A stretch of 64,000 nt of DNA from positions 930,001-994,000 of the forward strand of contig NZ_JAFMZO010000002.1 of the NCBI RefSeq assembly GCF_024436395.1, read 5' to 3'. The position numbers were made by a program, and so were the translations under genes. The notes under the pieces were generated by a model. That model made no database searches. It was given only the letters and a program-made list of their open reading frames with translations, and was not told where the DNA came from. This document shows, one piece after another, positions 27,097 to 35,267 of this stretch. Positions within the stretch are counted from its first letter, which is position 1, and the number at the start of each line of letters is the position of its first letter. The DNA comes from Paradesertivirga mongoliensis. GTDB lineage: Bacteria; Bacteroidota; Bacteroidia; Sphingobacteriales; Sphingobacteriaceae.

Positions 27097-27444
27097 AAGT
27101 CAACATTTAAGCAATTTCTGAACCAAACAACTACGACTCGGAAGGTGGCATATCCAGGCAATATTCCAGCCAACAAACTGCCCGAATACGGGAAAATCCA
27201 TCTACCATTGGTTGACAATATTCCTCACCTTACCAACAATTTTATCCGTTATTTGTGCGCTGATCCGGAAAATAAATTTCATTCTGTTTGAAAATACATC
27301 AACCATCACTTTCGGATAACTTATTATGAATCAACGCATCTATTAACAAACCTAATGAAAAAAGACCAAAAATTTCTTAAACGGAAATTACCGCACAACA
27401 AAGCAATCAAAATAGTTGTTGTAAGATTATTTTGATTGGATAAA
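27097..27444. other. Intergenic region with no clear gene
   Basis: This 348-base gap separates two divergent genes and should hold both promoters. I see only a 26-codon ORF (27355-27435) with no supporting signal, and no convincing TTG/TAnnTTTG pair, hairpin or repeat. Confidence 0.4.
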
Positions 27445-28662
27445 ATGAGAAGAAACAAATTTATGTTCGCAACCGGGATCGAGAATAGTTATCCCATGAT
27501 TACCCTCCCTGATGGCACAAGAAAAAGAGTAGATGAGATGGAAAAGTGCGGCCACTATACGCATTGGAAGAAAGATTTCGACCTAGTTAAAGAGATGGGG
27601 ATTGAATTTTTAAGGTATGGCGCTCCTTTGCATCGAACTCATTTAGGTCCGGGAAAATACGACTGGTCTTTTGTGGACGAAACCTTCAATTACATGAAGG
27701 AGACTGGCATTACACCGATCGTAGACCTTTGCCATTTTGGAGTTCCAGACTGGCTTGGAGATTTTCAGAATAAAGACTTTCCAATACATTTCGCGGAGTA
27801 TGCCAAAGCGTTTGCTAAGCGGTTTCCTTATATCGAATTTTATACACCGGTTAATGAAATTTTTGTTGCAGCCATGTTTTCGGCGCAATATGGCTGGTGG
27901 AATGAATGTAAGACAGACGACAAGTCGTTTGTGAGAGCATTGACCAATCTTTGCAAGGCGAATGTTCTCGCAATGAATGCCATTCTAGAAATACAACCCA
28001 ACGCCACTTTTATCCAAAGTGAATCATCAGAATATTTCCATCCTGAAACTCCGGACTGCGATGCTCTTGCCGCCTTTCTTAATCAGAAGCGTTTTCTATC
28101 GCTCGACTTGAGTTACGGCTACCCTATCAGTGTAACCATGTACGAATATCTTATAGAAAATGGCATGACCCGCGAGGAATATCACTGGTTCGAAAACAAC
28201 ATCATTAAGGGTAACTGCATCATGGGCAACGATTATTACATCACCAACGAGCACATGGTACACGAAAACGGAAGCACATCGGCCGCCGGTGAAATTTTCG
28301 GGTATTATGTAATTACCCATCAGTATTTCAGCCGGTATAAACTACCGGTAATGCATACCGAAACCAATATTTCGGAAACCAACGCATTAAGGTGGCTTCA
28401 AACACAGTGGGCAAATGTCAGGCGTTTAAAACGCGATGGCATTCCGATTCATGGATTTACATGGTACAGTTTAACAGACCAGGTTGACTGGGATTCGGCT
28501 CTAAGAAATGACGCAGGGAACGTAAATTCATTAGGACTGTACGATCTAGACCGAAAAATCCGACCTGTTGGTGAAGCCTACAAACACCTCATCCACCAGT
28601 GGAAAGACGCATTAGAACATGAAAGTTACGTACTTACATTCAGATCGGGTTATTACAAATAG
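27445..28662 (+). CDS. Family 1-like glycoside hydrolase (beta-glycosidase)
   Basis: A 405-residue TIM-barrel glycosidase with no signal peptide, so probably cytoplasmic. The acid/base Glu is E138 in YTPVNEIF and the nucleophile is E306 in PVMHTETNIS, the clan GH-A layout with the NE pair of GH1 and related families. The region GFTWYSLTDQVDWDSAL matches the GH1 aglycone side. It is shorter than classic GH1 (about 450), so substrate is unclear. I start it at the ATG at 27445; a TTG three codons upstream is less likely. It is followed after 32 bases by an esterase gene. Confidence 0.85.
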   Translation: MRRNKFMFATGIENSYPMITLPDGTRKRVDEMEKCGHYTHWKKDFDLVKEMGIEFLRYGAPLHRTHLGPGKYDWSFVDETFNYMKETGITPIVDLCHFGVPDWLGDFQNKDFPIHFAEYAKAFAKRFPYIEFYTPVNEIFVAAMFSAQYGWWNECKTDDKSFVRALTNLCKANVLAMNAILEIQPNATFIQSESSEYFHPETPDCDALAAFLNQKRFLSLDLSYGYPISVTMYEYLIENGMTREEYHWFENNIIKGNCIMGNDYYITNEHMVHENGSTSAAGEIFGYYVITHQYFSRYKLPVMHTETNISETNALRWLQTQWANVRRLKRDGIPIHGFTWYSLTDQVDWDSALRNDAGNVNSLGLYDLDRKIRPVGEAYKHLIHQWKDALEHESYVLTFRSGYYK

Positions 28663-28673
28663 CCCGATTTTGT
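28644..28673 (+). terminator. Weak hairpin at the end of the glycosidase gene
   Basis: ATCGGG at 28644-28649 pairs with CCCGAT at 28663-28668 across the stop codon, followed by TTTTG. The stem is short and the U tract is poor, so it may only weaken transcription into the esterase gene. Confidence 0.35.
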
Positions 28674-28694
28674 ATATTGCGTTGAATAATCGTT

Positions 28695-29618
28695 ATGTAT
28701 AAATCTCTGATACTTGCAGTGGCTGCGATCGCCATCGTGACAAACACAAATGCTCAAACGGTACTTCCGTTATACGCAGACAAAATTCCAAATTCTATTC
28801 AGAATACTGAAAAGGAAGAAAAAAATGTAAATAATAGTGGTCAGATCCGTTACGGTAAAGTAACTGCACCGACCCTGGAGGTACACCTGCCGGAAAAAGG
28901 CAAAGCTAACGGCGCCGCAGTTGTCATTGTGCCTGGTGGAGGATACCGGATCGTATCGTACACCAACGAAGGGACCGACATTGCTGCCGCATTTAACAAA
29001 ATGGGAGTTGCAGCCTTCATTCTTAAATACAGATTACCTTCCGACCAAACCATGGCTGATAAATCTATTGGCCCTTTACAGGATGCCCAGCAAGCAATTA
29101 AAACAGTGCGGATGAGGGCAAACGAATGGGGCGTTGATACGGCAAAAGTGGGTATAATCGGTTTTTCGGCTGGAGGACATCTGGCTTCGACAGCAGGCAC
29201 ACACTTCAAAAAGGCGGTGATAGGCAATAAAGAAAATACAAATCTGCGGCCTTCATTTATGGTGCTGGTTTACCCGGTGATCAGCCTGACTGAAGAACTG
29301 ATGCATAAAGGATCGCGTGATAACTTAATAGGCACTACGCCAGGCGCTGAATTAACCGCCCTGTATTCAAACGACACACAGGTAACACCTCAAACGCCTC
29401 CAACTATGCTCATTCATGCAGGCGACGACAAAACAGTGAAAGTAGCCAACAGCCTGCGGTTTTATGAATCACTTGTAAAGAATGGAGTATCAGCAGAAAT
29501 GCATATCTACCCGAAAGGTGGCCATGGCTTTGGAATTAATAACCGTACTACTCCCGACAAATGGATAGAACGCGTAGAAAACTGGCTTAAAGCTTCAAAC
29601 TTTATCCCAGCGAAATAA
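28695..29618 (+). CDS. Exported alpha/beta hydrolase, acetyl-esterase type
   Basis: A 307-residue protein with a signal peptide (1-20, ending TNAQ). It shows the oxyanion loop VPGGGYRIVSY at about 79-89, the nucleophile S158 in GFSAGGHLAS, an Asp in HAGDDKTV and a His in KGGHGFG. This pattern is that of the BD-FAE/Axe-like family of carbohydrate acetylesterases, which remove acetyl groups from xylan or other glycans in the periplasm. The neighbouring glycosidase supports a role in plant glycan use; that is inference. Confidence 0.85.
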   Translation: MYKSLILAVAAIAIVTNTNAQTVLPLYADKIPNSIQNTEKEEKNVNNSGQIRYGKVTAPTLEVHLPEKGKANGAAVVIVPGGGYRIVSYTNEGTDIAAAFNKMGVAAFILKYRLPSDQTMADKSIGPLQDAQQAIKTVRMRANEWGVDTAKVGIIGFSAGGHLASTAGTHFKKAVIGNKENTNLRPSFMVLVYPVISLTEELMHKGSRDNLIGTTPGAELTALYSNDTQVTPQTPPTMLIHAGDDKTVKVANSLRFYESLVKNGVSAEMHIYPKGGHGFGINNRTTPDKWIERVENWLKASNFIPAK

Positions 29619-29620
29619 GC

Positions 29621-29663
29621 AATTGGCTGATGAGCAAAATTATTGCCTGCTCATCAGCCAATT
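29621..29663. terminator. Bidirectional terminator between the esterase gene and pfkB
   Basis: A perfect 15-base stem, AATTGGCTGATGAGC with GCTCATCAGCCAATT around a 13-base loop. It follows the esterase stop by two bases and includes the last codons of pfkB, which converges from the other side. It serves both directions, although U tracts are short. Confidence 0.75.
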
Positions 29664-30575
29664 AAATAATCTGAATGCGTCTTCCTGCTTAAAGAGCTGG
29701 GTTCCTGCATTCATCGTTGCTGCAGAACCACAGGCTACCCCCATTCTTACCATTTCCTGATAACTGCCGCCTTTAGCCAGAACAGATACCATTCCAGCCA
29801 CCATGCTGTCTCCGGCTCCAACCGTGCTTAACTTTTTCACAGTTGGTGCAGGTATGTGTTCATTTATATCTTTCGTGATTAAATAAGCGCCTTGTGGACC
29901 GAGTGAAACCACAATGACTTCTGTTTTCCCCGCATTGATCAACTCGCGGGCGGCCTCGTCAGCAGATTCATCATCCAGACTTTCTCTACCCACCAAACGG
30001 CCAAGCTCCCCAAGATTTGGCTTCAGCAAAAACACCCCCTCCTCAACCGCATGTTTCAACGCTTCTTCCGAAGTATCCACCACCACTTTAGCACCTTTTG
30101 CTTTCCCAGCTTTTATCAGCTTCCGTAAAAAATCGGGCTCTATTCCAGGAGGAAGACTCCCACTAATCACAATAATCTGGGGGAAGGGATTAAGGCTTTC
30201 GAAAGCCGAATAAATAGCATTTTGCTCGTTCTGTGATATCGCAGACCCAGGCATCCCAAAGCGATATTGCTGATTAGTAGCGCTGGCTACCGCGATAAAG
30301 TTCTCGCGGGTTTCGGCAATCACTTCAACTGAATGCTGGTTGACATTCTCTTTTTTCAACAGTTCTTCCAGCAACTTACCCGTTCTGCCTCCGGACGGAA
30401 ACAAAGCCACAGAATCAGATCCGAGCCGCTTCAATCCGCGCGACACGTTAATACCTCCCCCACCAGGTTCAAACTTCGGCTGTTCGCAGCGAAGTTTCTT
30501 TTCAGGAATCAACTGATCAATTACCGTGCTCTTGTCTACTGTAGGATTAAGTGTGATAGTCAGAATAGTTTTCAT
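29640..30575 (-). CDS. PfkB-family hexose-phosphate kinase (6-phosphofructokinase II / 1-phosphofructokinase type)
   Basis: About 311 residues from the ATG giving MKTILTITLNPTVDKS; the frame is open a further 18 codons upstream, but this start matches the family. The ribokinase-fold enzyme has the N-terminal substrate segment PGGGGINVSRGLKRLG at about 38-53 and the C-terminal anion hole STVGAGDSMVAGMVS. E. coli PfkB (309 residues) and LacC/FruK share this layout. It phosphorylates a hexose phosphate in the cytoplasm. The end of the gene forms one arm of a terminator hairpin. Confidence 0.85.
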   Translation of the reverse strand: MKTILTITLNPTVDKSTVIDQLIPEKKLRCEQPKFEPGGGGINVSRGLKRLGSDSVALFPSGGRTGKLLEELLKKENVNQHSVEVIAETRENFIAVASATNQQYRFGMPGSAISQNEQNAIYSAFESLNPFPQIIVISGSLPPGIEPDFLRKLIKAGKAKGAKVVVDTSEEALKHAVEEGVFLLKPNLGELGRLVGRESLDDESADEAARELINAGKTEVIVVSLGPQGAYLITKDINEHIPAPTVKKLSTVGAGDSMVAGMVSVLAKGGSYQEMVRMGVACGSAATMNAGTQLFKQEDAFRLFNWLMSRQ

Positions 30576-30623
30576 ACTGTAAGAGATAACGCTGGCAGAA
30601 ATGTATTGTTCAACAACATCGTG

Positions 30624-30681
30624 AAACAAAAAGCCGTCTCAAAAACATACACCGGCATCGATGCAGGAATTTTGAGACAGC
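30624..30681 (-). terminator. Rho-independent terminator of the M16 peptidase pair
   Basis: On the minus strand GCTGTCTCAAAA pairs with TTTTGAGACGGC (12 bases, one G-T), followed by TTTTTGTTT. The loop contains the palindrome GCATCGATGC, which could make a second small hairpin. It lies 17 bases after the stop of the downstream M16 gene. Confidence 0.8.
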
Positions 30682-30697
30682 CCTTTGATAAGACAAA

Positions 30698-31999
30698 CTA
30701 AAGAGAGTTTATAAAAACCGCCGAAGCGTCTTCTGCCAGTTTCTTATCTCCCAGATAACTCCATCGTATAGTACTGACATATTTTTTCAACACCGAATTC
30801 ATTTCGGCTAAGGTTACTTTTGTGATTCTTTCAGCGGTTTCATCGGCAATTCTCCAATCTCCAAGTACCTCTGCATTTCCTAAAGCTGCCGCAATTGCTC
30901 CGGTACTCTCTTCTTTCATGTAGTTATTTGTAATGAAACCACTTTTTCCAGATGAAAGCTCCTCTTCCGAAAAGCCATTATCTCTTAAATCTCTAAGTTC
31001 TTCAACCATAACCTCAACCGAAGCCTTTGGATCGGTAGTGCTTACGTACATCACCGAGTAAGGCATTAACCGGTTAACACTATGCGCGTAGGGGGCGTAA
31101 GAAAGATTACGCTTTGTCCTGATTTCTCTGAACAAGCGATTACTCAAAGCAGAAACAGCCAGGCGATAAGGCAAATAATCATTACTGGCGACAGCTGGTG
31201 CATTAAAGCTCCCGGTAATATAGTTGGTAGCTAATGCGCGCTCTTCAGTTAACAACTTGCCATTTGCCGTATTCGGAAATGTGTATTTAACCGGGTTATA
31301 TGCTTTTGCAGGCAAAGAGGCGAAAGAAGCAGTAATTCGCTTGATCACTTCCTCTTTTGAAATTTTTCCCACCACAACTATAAACATCCTGTTCTTGTTG
31401 AGTAGCTGGTTGTAGTAATAATCTTTCACTTCAGCAGCGCTCAGTTTAGCTAAAGTTGTTTCTTCGCCAATAGGATCAATAGCGTAGGGCGTACCTCCGA
31501 ATGTGTTCTTAATGGTGAGCTGCTCGATACGTTCGTCAGGATCCGACTCGGATTGCTTGATTCCTGAAATGAGCTTTTCCTTTAACATCTCAAGCTCCTT
31601 TTCTTCAAATACAGGATTGGTAACGGCATCTGCAAACAGTCCCCATCCTTCATCAAAGAATCTGGAAATACAATTCATGCTGACCGTTCCGTTATCGTAC
31701 CCGGATGAACCACTCACTTCCACTCCGAAAGCGTCTTCACGGTCTTTAAAAGTATCTTTATCGTACTTCTTTGTTCCGCATTCTGTAGTAGCAGCCAGTG
31801 CAAGATTCTCAATCCCTGCTTTATCTGCCGGATAATTAGCAACTCCACCCCGGTAATACATACTTACGTTGATGATTTCCTTCTGGGTAGGTTTCATTAT
31901 CACTTTGATACCAGCCACATCAAAAGACGTTGCTTTTGATTGAGCGACTGCCGCAAGCGTGATAAATAAAAAATAGATATTTAATACAATACGTTTCAT
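30698..31999 (-). CDS. M16-family peptidase subunit, zinc motif absent
   Basis: About 433 residues from the ATG giving MKRIVLNIYF; a signal peptide ends near AVAQS. It has the M16 (insulinase/mitochondrial-processing-peptidase) fold but lacks the HxxEH zinc motif: the matching place reads ENLALAATTECGT. The C-terminal half keeps the substrate-binding Arg/Tyr region (LFREIRTKRNLSYAPYAH). Such proteins are the non-catalytic partner of an active M16 subunit in periplasmic heterodimers. The catalytic subunit is encoded nine bases upstream. Confidence 0.9.
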   Translation of the reverse strand: MKRIVLNIYFLFITLAAVAQSKATSFDVAGIKVIMKPTQKEIINVSMYYRGGVANYPADKAGIENLALAATTECGTKKYDKDTFKDREDAFGVEVSGSSGYDNGTVSMNCISRFFDEGWGLFADAVTNPVFEEKELEMLKEKLISGIKQSESDPDERIEQLTIKNTFGGTPYAIDPIGEETTLAKLSAAEVKDYYYNQLLNKNRMFIVVVGKISKEEVIKRITASFASLPAKAYNPVKYTFPNTANGKLLTEERALATNYITGSFNAPAVASNDYLPYRLAVSALSNRLFREIRTKRNLSYAPYAHSVNRLMPYSVMYVSTTDPKASVEVMVEELRDLRDNGFSEEELSSGKSGFITNNYMKEESTGAIAAALGNAEVLGDWRIADETAERITKVTLAEMNSVLKKYVSTIRWSYLGDKKLAEDASAVFINSL

Positions 32000-32008
32000 A
32001 CTTGTCAA

Positions 32009-33406
32009 TTATTTAAAAAACTCTTCTGGTTTCAATTCTGCCCGCATCGGTGCACTGATTAACATCCCCGCTGCATATGGCTTGTTCTTAATATATTTTC
32101 TAACGTATTGCTGCAAATCGGCACGGTTTACCTTTCGTAAATTCGCGATATAAGTAGTCAGATAATCAATTGATGCTGATGCCCACCAAAAAGAGATCGT
32201 ATGAACGAAGTTGGAGGTAATTTCCTCGTCTTTTACCTGGCTTATTTCGAGCATCCGCTTTGCAGTTTCAATCTGATCGTCGGTAAGATATGTATCGGTA
32301 TCCCATAAAGCTATCTGCTTTTTCACTTCAGCGATACATTCTTTAATTTTCGAAGGGTTAGGTACCACAAATACACTTATAGGCCCTGTATGCTTTTGAG
32401 TAAGATAACCGATATTGACCTGCAAAGCTAAGCCGGCATCGACCAACGCTTTGCTAAACTTTGAAGAGTTCTGATTAATAATAAAAGAAAATACATCTGC
32501 GGCGTAGGTAGCAGGTAAATCGTTCCGGGTGTCAGGACCTTGCCAGTTAATCATAATAAACGGCACCCGCGAAAGATCAGATTCAACAATAAAATGCTCG
32601 GTTTTTGTTAAAGGCTTAAACTCTGGAACCGGCCATCTTTTAGCAGGATCAAAACCTGAAGGTTTCCAGTCCTTAAAAATTCGTTCAGTTTCCTTAAATA
32701 CTTCCTCATGCTTTACATCGCCGGCTATGGTCAGCAATGAGTTGTTGGGCCAGTAATACTTATTCTTAATGGTATCCATTTTAGCCGGAGTGGCCGAGCG
32801 GATAATGTCGTGATTCCCGATCACGTTTTTCCTGCTATAGAGGTCGCCCCATAACTTTTTGTTCATCTCATCGAAAAGAGCAAAGTAAGGGTTAGATTCG
32901 TTTCGCTGAAACTCGCCATCCACTACCACGTTTTCCTTTTTCATTTCCTCGGCATCAAACTTTGGAAAACGGATAGCCGAATTCATAAACTCAAGACCTT
33001 GCTGCAAATTAAACTTAGGCAGAGTAAAATAGTAATTCACGAGTTCCTGGGAGGTTGTTCCGTTAAAACTGATTCCGAGTTCGCTCACCCTGTTTAAGAA
33101 ATCTTCCTGACTGGGATAATCTTTGTTGGCTTTAAAAAACATGTGCTCATATAAGTGGCTCAGGCCATTATATTCGGGCGATTCTGTATACGACCCGTTT
33201 TTTACAGCGATCTCGATGGTAGCCAAGGGAACGCTGTTATCTTCCAGTACCAAAACATCAAGCCCGTTCGAAAGCTTTTTGAAGAACATGTTTGAAGGCA
33301 GCTTGACCTTTGGAACTGTGCTTTCTGAGAGTTTAGACTGTGCCTGCGAAGCTTCTCCTGCTATCAGGAAGCCCGCAATAAATAGACATAAAATTTTTTT
33401 TATCAT
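32009..33406 (-). CDS. M16-family zinc peptidase, catalytic subunit
   Basis: A 465-residue exported peptidase (signal peptide about 1-22, ending EASQAQ). The inverted zinc motif is H84-L-Y-E87-H88 in GLSHLYEHMFFKA, followed by the distal Glu in MKKENVVVDGEFQRNE near residue 160. The family cleaves peptides and small proteins inside a closed chamber made by two M16 halves. The second half is the inactive subunit encoded next on the same strand, so a heterodimer in the periplasm is likely. Confidence 0.94.
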   Translation of the reverse strand: MIKKILCLFIAGFLIAGEASQAQSKLSESTVPKVKLPSNMFFKKLSNGLDVLVLEDNSVPLATIEIAVKNGSYTESPEYNGLSHLYEHMFFKANKDYPSQEDFLNRVSELGISFNGTTSQELVNYYFTLPKFNLQQGLEFMNSAIRFPKFDAEEMKKENVVVDGEFQRNESNPYFALFDEMNKKLWGDLYSRKNVIGNHDIIRSATPAKMDTIKNKYYWPNNSLLTIAGDVKHEEVFKETERIFKDWKPSGFDPAKRWPVPEFKPLTKTEHFIVESDLSRVPFIMINWQGPDTRNDLPATYAADVFSFIINQNSSKFSKALVDAGLALQVNIGYLTQKHTGPISVFVVPNPSKIKECIAEVKKQIALWDTDTYLTDDQIETAKRMLEISQVKDEEITSNFVHTISFWWASASIDYLTTYIANLRKVNRADLQQYVRKYIKNKPYAAGMLISAPMRAELKPEEFFK

Positions 33407-33480
33407 ATAACTGTATTGCCTAGAAGTAAATATATCAGAAAATTCAAAAACATCTTTCCTGATTTGGATTTAATACTTGT

Positions 33481-33744
33481 ATGAAACTAAACGAAGATCT
33501 GTTGAAAATATTAGGTAAAACCTATGCAAACTCAACATTAATTAATAGTTCATACAAGGGCAAAGACATTGTATTTAAAACCGACGAAGAAGGCAATCCA
33601 ATTTTACTATTCATAGGCAAGAAAACCGAAAGTGGCGGCATAAAAGGCGAGCGGTATGCACGTACATTAAAGCGTGACAAAGAGGGTAACGTTTTTAAAG
33701 ATCATTGGGAACTAAAAGGCAAAGCAAATAGTCCAAACCATTGA
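33481..33744 (+). CDS. Small basic protein of unknown function
   Basis: An 87-residue soluble protein without signal peptide. It begins with a helix (MKLNEDLLKILGKTY), followed by alternating strands (TLINSSYKGKDIVFKTDEEGNPILLFIGKK) and a Lys/Arg-rich end (GERYARTLKRDKEG, DHWELKGKA). Codon use matches the neighbours and the next gene follows after 33 bases. I do not recognise a family. Confidence 0.6.
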   Translation: MKLNEDLLKILGKTYANSTLINSSYKGKDIVFKTDEEGNPILLFIGKKTESGGIKGERYARTLKRDKEGNVFKDHWELKGKANSPNH

Positions 33745-33777
33745 GTAAACCCGGTGTTAGGAAAAGAAACATAATTT

Positions 33778-34260
33778 ATGCCTGCTAAATCAGTAATTGC
33801 TTGTTGCCACAACATATTATCACAAGATTTAACCATTGCTTTTGTTGAAAGCGCCACAACGGGTCGTCTGGTTTACGACTTTACCGCGGTACCCGATTGC
33901 GGGCAGATAGTGATGGGAAGTATTGTTTGCTACGACCGGAGTGTAAAGGAAGGCCTTTTGAAAATTCCGGCAGAAGTTATCGATAAGTATTCCGCAGAAT
34001 CGCCAGAAGTCACCCAGTTATTAGCTGAGGGGCTTAAAAGCCTGATCCCGGCAGATATCATTGTAGCTGTTACGGGCTTGGCATCTCCCGGAGGAAGTGA
34101 AACTGAAGAAAAACCAGTAGGCACCATGTTCGTCCACGCGATAATCAAAGATCGAGCATGGAAAACAACATTATTTTTTGAAGGAAGTCCGGATGATATT
34201 GTTGCACAGACAATTGACGGAATTGCTGCATTATTGTTGGAGGAGCTTACGAGTAACTAA
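33778..34260 (+). CDS. CinA/PncC-family protein (nicotinamide-nucleotide amidase-like)
   Basis: A 160-residue stand-alone CinA C-terminal domain. The segments ADIIVAVTGLASPGGSETEEKPVGTMFVHAI match the family closely. PncC enzymes deamidate NMN to recycle NAD. The conserved AESCTGG active-site block reads VESATTGR here (residues 23-30): the Ser is kept at 25 but Cys and the first Gly are replaced, and CYDR replaces the usual AYSN. The protein may be a divergent enzyme or have another role. A strong terminator hairpin follows. Confidence 0.75.
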   Translation: MPAKSVIACCHNILSQDLTIAFVESATTGRLVYDFTAVPDCGQIVMGSIVCYDRSVKEGLLKIPAEVIDKYSAESPEVTQLLAEGLKSLIPADIIVAVTGLASPGGSETEEKPVGTMFVHAIIKDRAWKTTLFFEGSPDDIVAQTIDGIAALLLEELTSN

Positions 34261-34265
34261 AAATA

Positions 34266-34299
34266 AAAAGGAGCAAATCTGTTAAGATTTTGCTCCTTT
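34266..34299 (+). terminator. Terminator after the CinA-like gene
   Basis: The sequence AAAAGGAGCAAAATCT-type stem pairs AAAGGAGCAAA with TTTTGCTCCTTT across a short loop. The poly-A side also gives a T run for the minus strand, so it also lies at the end of the small gene coming from the right. Confidence 0.65.
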
Positions 34300-34449
34300 A
34301 GCCTTAATTGTTCTTTTTGAACCGCTATCCACCTTATTTACTTCAAACCAGCTGTTATGCGCTGTATAAGAAGATACAGGCGTTTTTCTGATTGAATCTG
34401 AAGGTGTAAACTTCATTAAATGTTCCAGGGCAGGATTAAAATCTCTCAT
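34282..34449 (-). CDS. Possible small basic protein of 55 residues
   Basis: An ORF from an ATG at 34449 to TAA at 34282. The protein MRDFNPALEHLMKFTPSDS... is polar, with a serine- and lysine-rich end (SGSKRTIKAKGAKS), no signal peptide and no membrane segment. The coding strand lacks odd codons and the ORF ends in the hairpin shared with the CinA-like gene. It is short enough to be chance, but the composition is protein-like and it fills a gap otherwise empty. Confidence 0.5.
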   Translation of the reverse strand: MRDFNPALEHLMKFTPSDSIRKTPVSSYTAHNSWFEVNKVDSGSKRTIKAKGAKS

Positions 34450-34770
34450 AGCTTTTCAAAAATTAATTATTTTCTGCAATCGCAGTCTAAAGCTATATAT
34501 CAATAAGCGTTCCGAAATGAGCTCACCAAGACCCAAACGCGGTACAATTCCCCTTCACTAGCTTATGGGCAAGCGGTAGAATATGTTTAGGCGCTTTAAA
34601 CCCAGTTTTGCTATGAGGTTGAGAAAAAATAAATTTTCATAAGAATAGCTCTTAAAATATAAATGTTTAAACAAATGTCTGCCAAAACAGACGGCGTCTA
34701 TAAAAATATAGACATTTCATTCAAAATCAGACAAATACACATTAATAAAACAAGTAGATTCCCGTCGAGT
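34450..34770. other. Intergenic region with alternative hairpins
   Basis: No ORF is seen in this 321-base gap. At 34673-34717 there are three possible stems that exclude one another: AAATGTCT with AGACATTT (outer), GTCTG with CAGAC (34677-34692), and GTCTATA with TATAGAC (34696-34713). This could be the terminator of the dCMP deaminase gene or a regulatory RNA leader for the small gene to the left. Confidence 0.4.
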
Positions 34771-35238
34771 TCAGGTACTCTCCACCCCGGCCTGCAAAGC
34801 TATTACTCCAAATTTATTTAAAAAATCCACTCCTTCGTCGGAAGGAAGACCTTTATATTTAGCGTAAGAGCTTTTATAATATACCCGCTTTACACCCGAC
34901 GAATAAATGATACGGGCACAGGGTAAACAAGGAGACAGGGTAAGATATAATGTCGATCCTTGCAGGTCGGCCCCATTTTTTACGGCATATAAAATTGCAT
35001 TTTCTTCGGCATGCAGGGCGAGTGAACAGCTTCCCCGTGCGTCGCGCGGGCAACCGGTCTCAGGCCATTCTTCATCACAATTATGGGTTCCGGCCGGCGG
35101 ACCATTATAGCCGATGGATATTATCCGAGTATCTTTTGTCAGCACCGCTCCAACCTGTGCTTTAACGCAATGCGAGCGCCTGGCCAGATCGGAAGCAAGA
35201 TTCATAAATATGGTATCGAAGCTGGGTTTATCGATCAT
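34771..35238 (-). CDS. Deoxycytidylate (dCMP) deaminase
   Basis: A 155-residue zinc deaminase of the dCMP/ComEB type. Zinc is held by the His of HAEENAILYA and the two Cys of SPCLPCARII; a further Cys/His-rich loop, HNCDEEWPETGCPRD, is typical of dCMP deaminases. The enzyme converts dCMP to dUMP to feed thymidylate synthesis. It stands just downstream of the sugar porter, 29 bases away, on the same strand. Confidence 0.9.
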   Translation of the reverse strand: MIDKPSFDTIFMNLASDLARRSHCVKAQVGAVLTKDTRIISIGYNGPPAGTHNCDEEWPETGCPRDARGSCSLALHAEENAILYAVKNGADLQGSTLYLTLSPCLPCARIIYSSGVKRVYYKSSYAKYKGLPSDEGVDFLNKFGVIALQAGVEST

Positions 35239-35267
35239 TTAAAAATTAAGTGGGATACAAAAAATGG

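Noticed and set aside
27355..27435. 26-codon ORF before the glycosidase
   Set aside because: It is very short, has no clear start signal, and no feature that separates it from chance.
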